Shown here in pieces: positions 7,181 through 8,590 of a stretch of DNA of 8,590 nt; position 1 is the stretch's first letter; every line of letters starts with the position of its first letter. Origin of the DNA: Alphaproteobacteria bacterium UBA7371 (GTDB taxonomy: Bacteria; Pseudomonadota; Alphaproteobacteria; UBA8317). The notes beneath the pieces are model-generated. The model searched no databases and had not been told where the DNA came from. It saw only the letters and a list, made by a program, of their open reading frames with translations. The position numbers and the translations under genes are program-made. The DNA lies in the NCBI GenBank assembly GCA_002469865.1, contig DKOD01000002.1:5347-13936 (forward strand), in the 5' to 3' direction.

Positions 7181-8474
7181 TACGCTTTTTCCAATCAGCT
7201 TCGTGGGTGTAAATGTCATCCCAAGAACTGACCTTAACATCGACCATATAAGGGTCTTTGGACACAGATTTGCCATAGGCAACCATGTAATTGACCAAGG
7301 TATGATCCTCACCACGCATGGTTAGCTCACCATCGTGACCAAATGGCGTTTTGATTGTCCGGCCGGCGGTTGCCTTGGCCATCTTCATGTGATCGGTATC
7401 GCCACCAGTTTCCTTAAGCGCTTCCACGATAAAGCGCATGGCGGAATCATTGGCCCATGACCAGTTGGTTGGCAACACATCATTGTTGGCCATGAACTTG
7501 TTGTACCAAGCTTCGTTGGCTTCCGTGTTGGGGATATCTTTATGATAGCGGCTGCCACCATTAACACCCTTGGGGAGCTGCTTCACTGCAGTGAGAATTG
7601 GGTAATCGGTGAGATTGACCGCAAATGACTCAAATTGCTCAAACAACCCATACAAGCTTGCCTGGTCAATAAATGCGACCAAGTCACCACCCCAAAGGCA
7701 GGAATACATGGCATCAGGCATGTTGTTCAGCAATGTCGAAATATTTTCTGTGTAGTCGGGTTGAAAAATCTTTGGCCATGTTTCCACGGAAAGTTCCACG
7801 CCTTCAGAAAAGAGCATCACATATTCCATAAATTCAGCGGTGTTGGCCCGGCCATAGGCATAGTCTGGGGAGCATGTGCCCCACTTTTTCAAGCCTTTCT
7901 CTTTGGCGATACCGGCCGCATAGAGACCCCCACCCACGGCATCATGGATGCCTTGCCTTGCACAACGGAACACCCAATCCACCCTATTTTTTGGGTCAGC
8001 AGTCAGGGATGATGTTTCAGACACAGAATGGATACAGAATTTCTTGATGTCACGGGCGGTTTCGTTAACCGCAAAACTTGCGCCGGAAGCTTCCGCATTC
8101 AGCAAGATTTCGCAGCCCTCATTATTCACCAGATCCCTGGTCATTCGGGAAGCTTCATCGGGCTTACCTTTGGAATCCCTGACAACAATTTCGAGTGGAC
8201 GACCATCGATCCCGCCGGCTTCATTTACCTCACGAACAACCATGTTCATTCCCGCAACGGCGGTCTGGCCCAAAATAGCCACACGGCCAGAATTAATGGT
8301 TGTGACCCCAATTTTGATGGGACCAGTCGACGCCTTCAAAATGGCAGGGAAGCCAGCAACGCCGGTTGCCACTGCAACCGCCCCAGCACCCTTCATCAGA
8401 TCCCGCCTGCTCACGCCACCAGACACCCCGTCTTTTGGCGTGCTTTGTGCATTAAGTGTTTTTAAATCTTTCAT
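7167..8474 (-). CDS. HAAT-type ABC transporter substrate-binding protein, Tat-exported
   Basis: This periplasmic protein binds the ligand and delivers it to LivH/LivM. It is 435 residues from the chosen start, somewhat longer than LivJ/LivK (about 370). The N-terminus carries a twin-arginine signal, SRRDLMKG at 22-29, then a weakly hydrophobic Ala/Gly/Val stretch and a plausible cleavage site after LKA (residue 48). The mature protein begins with PIKIGV, the first strand of the type I periplasmic-binding fold (Peripla_BP_6). Later family features include VREVNEAGGIDGRPLE at 80-95 and SPDYAYGR at 202-209. The ATG at 8474 was preferred because AGGGGG (8480-8485) lies 5 bases upstream. The reading frame stays open to a GTG at 8546, but that has no comparable ribosome site and would place 24 poor-quality residues ahead of the signal. 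Five cysteines (121, 147, 171, 201, 259) lie in the mature protein. The ligand is unknown: amino acids, amides and aromatic acids are all handled by this family. Confidence 0.9.
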   Translation of the reverse strand: MKDLKTLNAQSTPKDGVSGGVSRRDLMKGAGAVAVATGVAGFPAILKASTGPIKIGVTTINSGRVAILGQTAVAGMNMVVREVNEAGGIDGRPLEIVVRDSKGKPDEASRMTRDLVNNEGCEILLNAEASGASFAVNETARDIKKFCIHSVSETSSLTADPKNRVDWVFRCARQGIHDAVGGGLYAAGIAKEKGLKKWGTCSPDYAYGRANTAEFMEYVMLFSEGVELSVETWPKIFQPDYTENISTLLNNMPDAMYSCLWGGDLVAFIDQASLYGLFEQFESFAVNLTDYPILTAVKQLPKGVNGGSRYHKDIPNTEANEAWYNKFMANNDVLPTNWSWANDSAMRFIVEALKETGGDTDHMKMAKATAGRTIKTPFGHDGELTMRGEDHTLVNYMVAYGKSVSKDPYMVDVKVSSWDDIYTHEADWKKRNNYS

Positions 8475-8590
8475 GTTTACCCCCTGTGATCGGTCCAGAT
8501 TGACTCCGGTACCTTGCTTTTTGCCGCAAATAACATTCACGAACACCCGATTAGGTTAGGCATCTAATTGAGAACTTGCCAAGTATTTTT
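8475..8590 (-). other. Upstream region of the liv operon
   Basis: This 116-base stretch precedes the first gene of the operon and should hold its promoter and leader. On the minus strand, a possible leader hairpin is at 8492-8513 (GGT and CCGGA pairing with TCTGG and ACC, with one bulged A and one wobble pair), 6 bases ahead of the ribosome-binding site. I see no clear operator and no gene. Confidence 0.45.
8553..8582 (-). promoter_or_regulatory. Weak candidate promoter of the liv operon
   Basis: On the minus strand, TTGGCA (8577-8582) matches five of six -35 positions. TAACCT (8553-8558) keeps only the TA and final T of a -10 box, with an 18-base spacer. The position would give a leader of about 70 bases. 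The -10 is poor, so this is only a candidate. Confidence 0.2.

Noticed and set aside
7948..8559. A 203-codon open frame on the plus strand opposite the binding-protein gene
   Set aside because: It is antisense to the signal peptide and first domain of a well-supported protein. The translation is low-complexity Ser/Pro/Thr-rich and has no recognisable motif.
1..8590. Signs of mobile DNA, CRISPR repeats, tRNA genes or a toxin-antitoxin pair
   Set aside because: No transposase, integrase, spaced repeat array, tRNA-like fold or small paired genes were seen. The genes abut one another with conserved-looking overlaps.

Overview
The window looks like a stretch of an alphaproteobacterial chromosome with roughly even base composition. 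The taxonomic call is an inference. It rests on a plant-type glutamate-cysteine ligase of about 450 residues, a TldD metalloprotease, and a branched-chain-amino-acid-type (HAAT/Liv) ABC importer whose binding protein carries a twin-arginine signal. Gene density is very high and nearly all sequence is accounted for. There are no RNA genes, insertion sequences, CRISPR arrays, prophage genes or other mobile DNA that I can see.

Left part (1-2822): tldD reads rightward from position 60. gshA reads leftward from 2822, and their stop codons lie only 3 bases apart. The first 59 bases are a leader that may include the tail of an upstream gene. TldD is a zinc protease that normally works with TldE/PmbA, which is not in this window. 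GshA makes gamma-glutamylcysteine, the first step of glutathione synthesis.

Right part (2823-8590): a single leftward operon in the order substrate-binding protein, livH, livM, a short-chain dehydrogenase/reductase (SDR), livG, livF. It appears to end at a hairpin plus T-tract terminator near 2851-2901. The links livH-livM and livM-SDR are 4-base ATGA overlaps, SDR-livG has a 4-base gap, and the livG stop codon touches the livF start codon. This suggests one translationally coupled unit. The binding protein captures a ligand in the periplasm, LivH and LivM form the membrane channel, and LivG and LivF supply ATP hydrolysis. The SDR is a cytoplasmic NAD(P)-dependent oxidoreductase sitting between the permease and ATPase genes, so it may act on the imported compound. 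The ligand cannot be read from the sequence.

The only sizeable gap inside the operon lies between the binding-protein gene and livH. It holds two consecutive inverted repeats, a plausible way to make much more binding protein than permease.

I found no strong evidence of a new defence, mobile or regulatory system. The points most worth a second look are the SDR embedded in the transporter operon and the double hairpin after the binding-protein gene.
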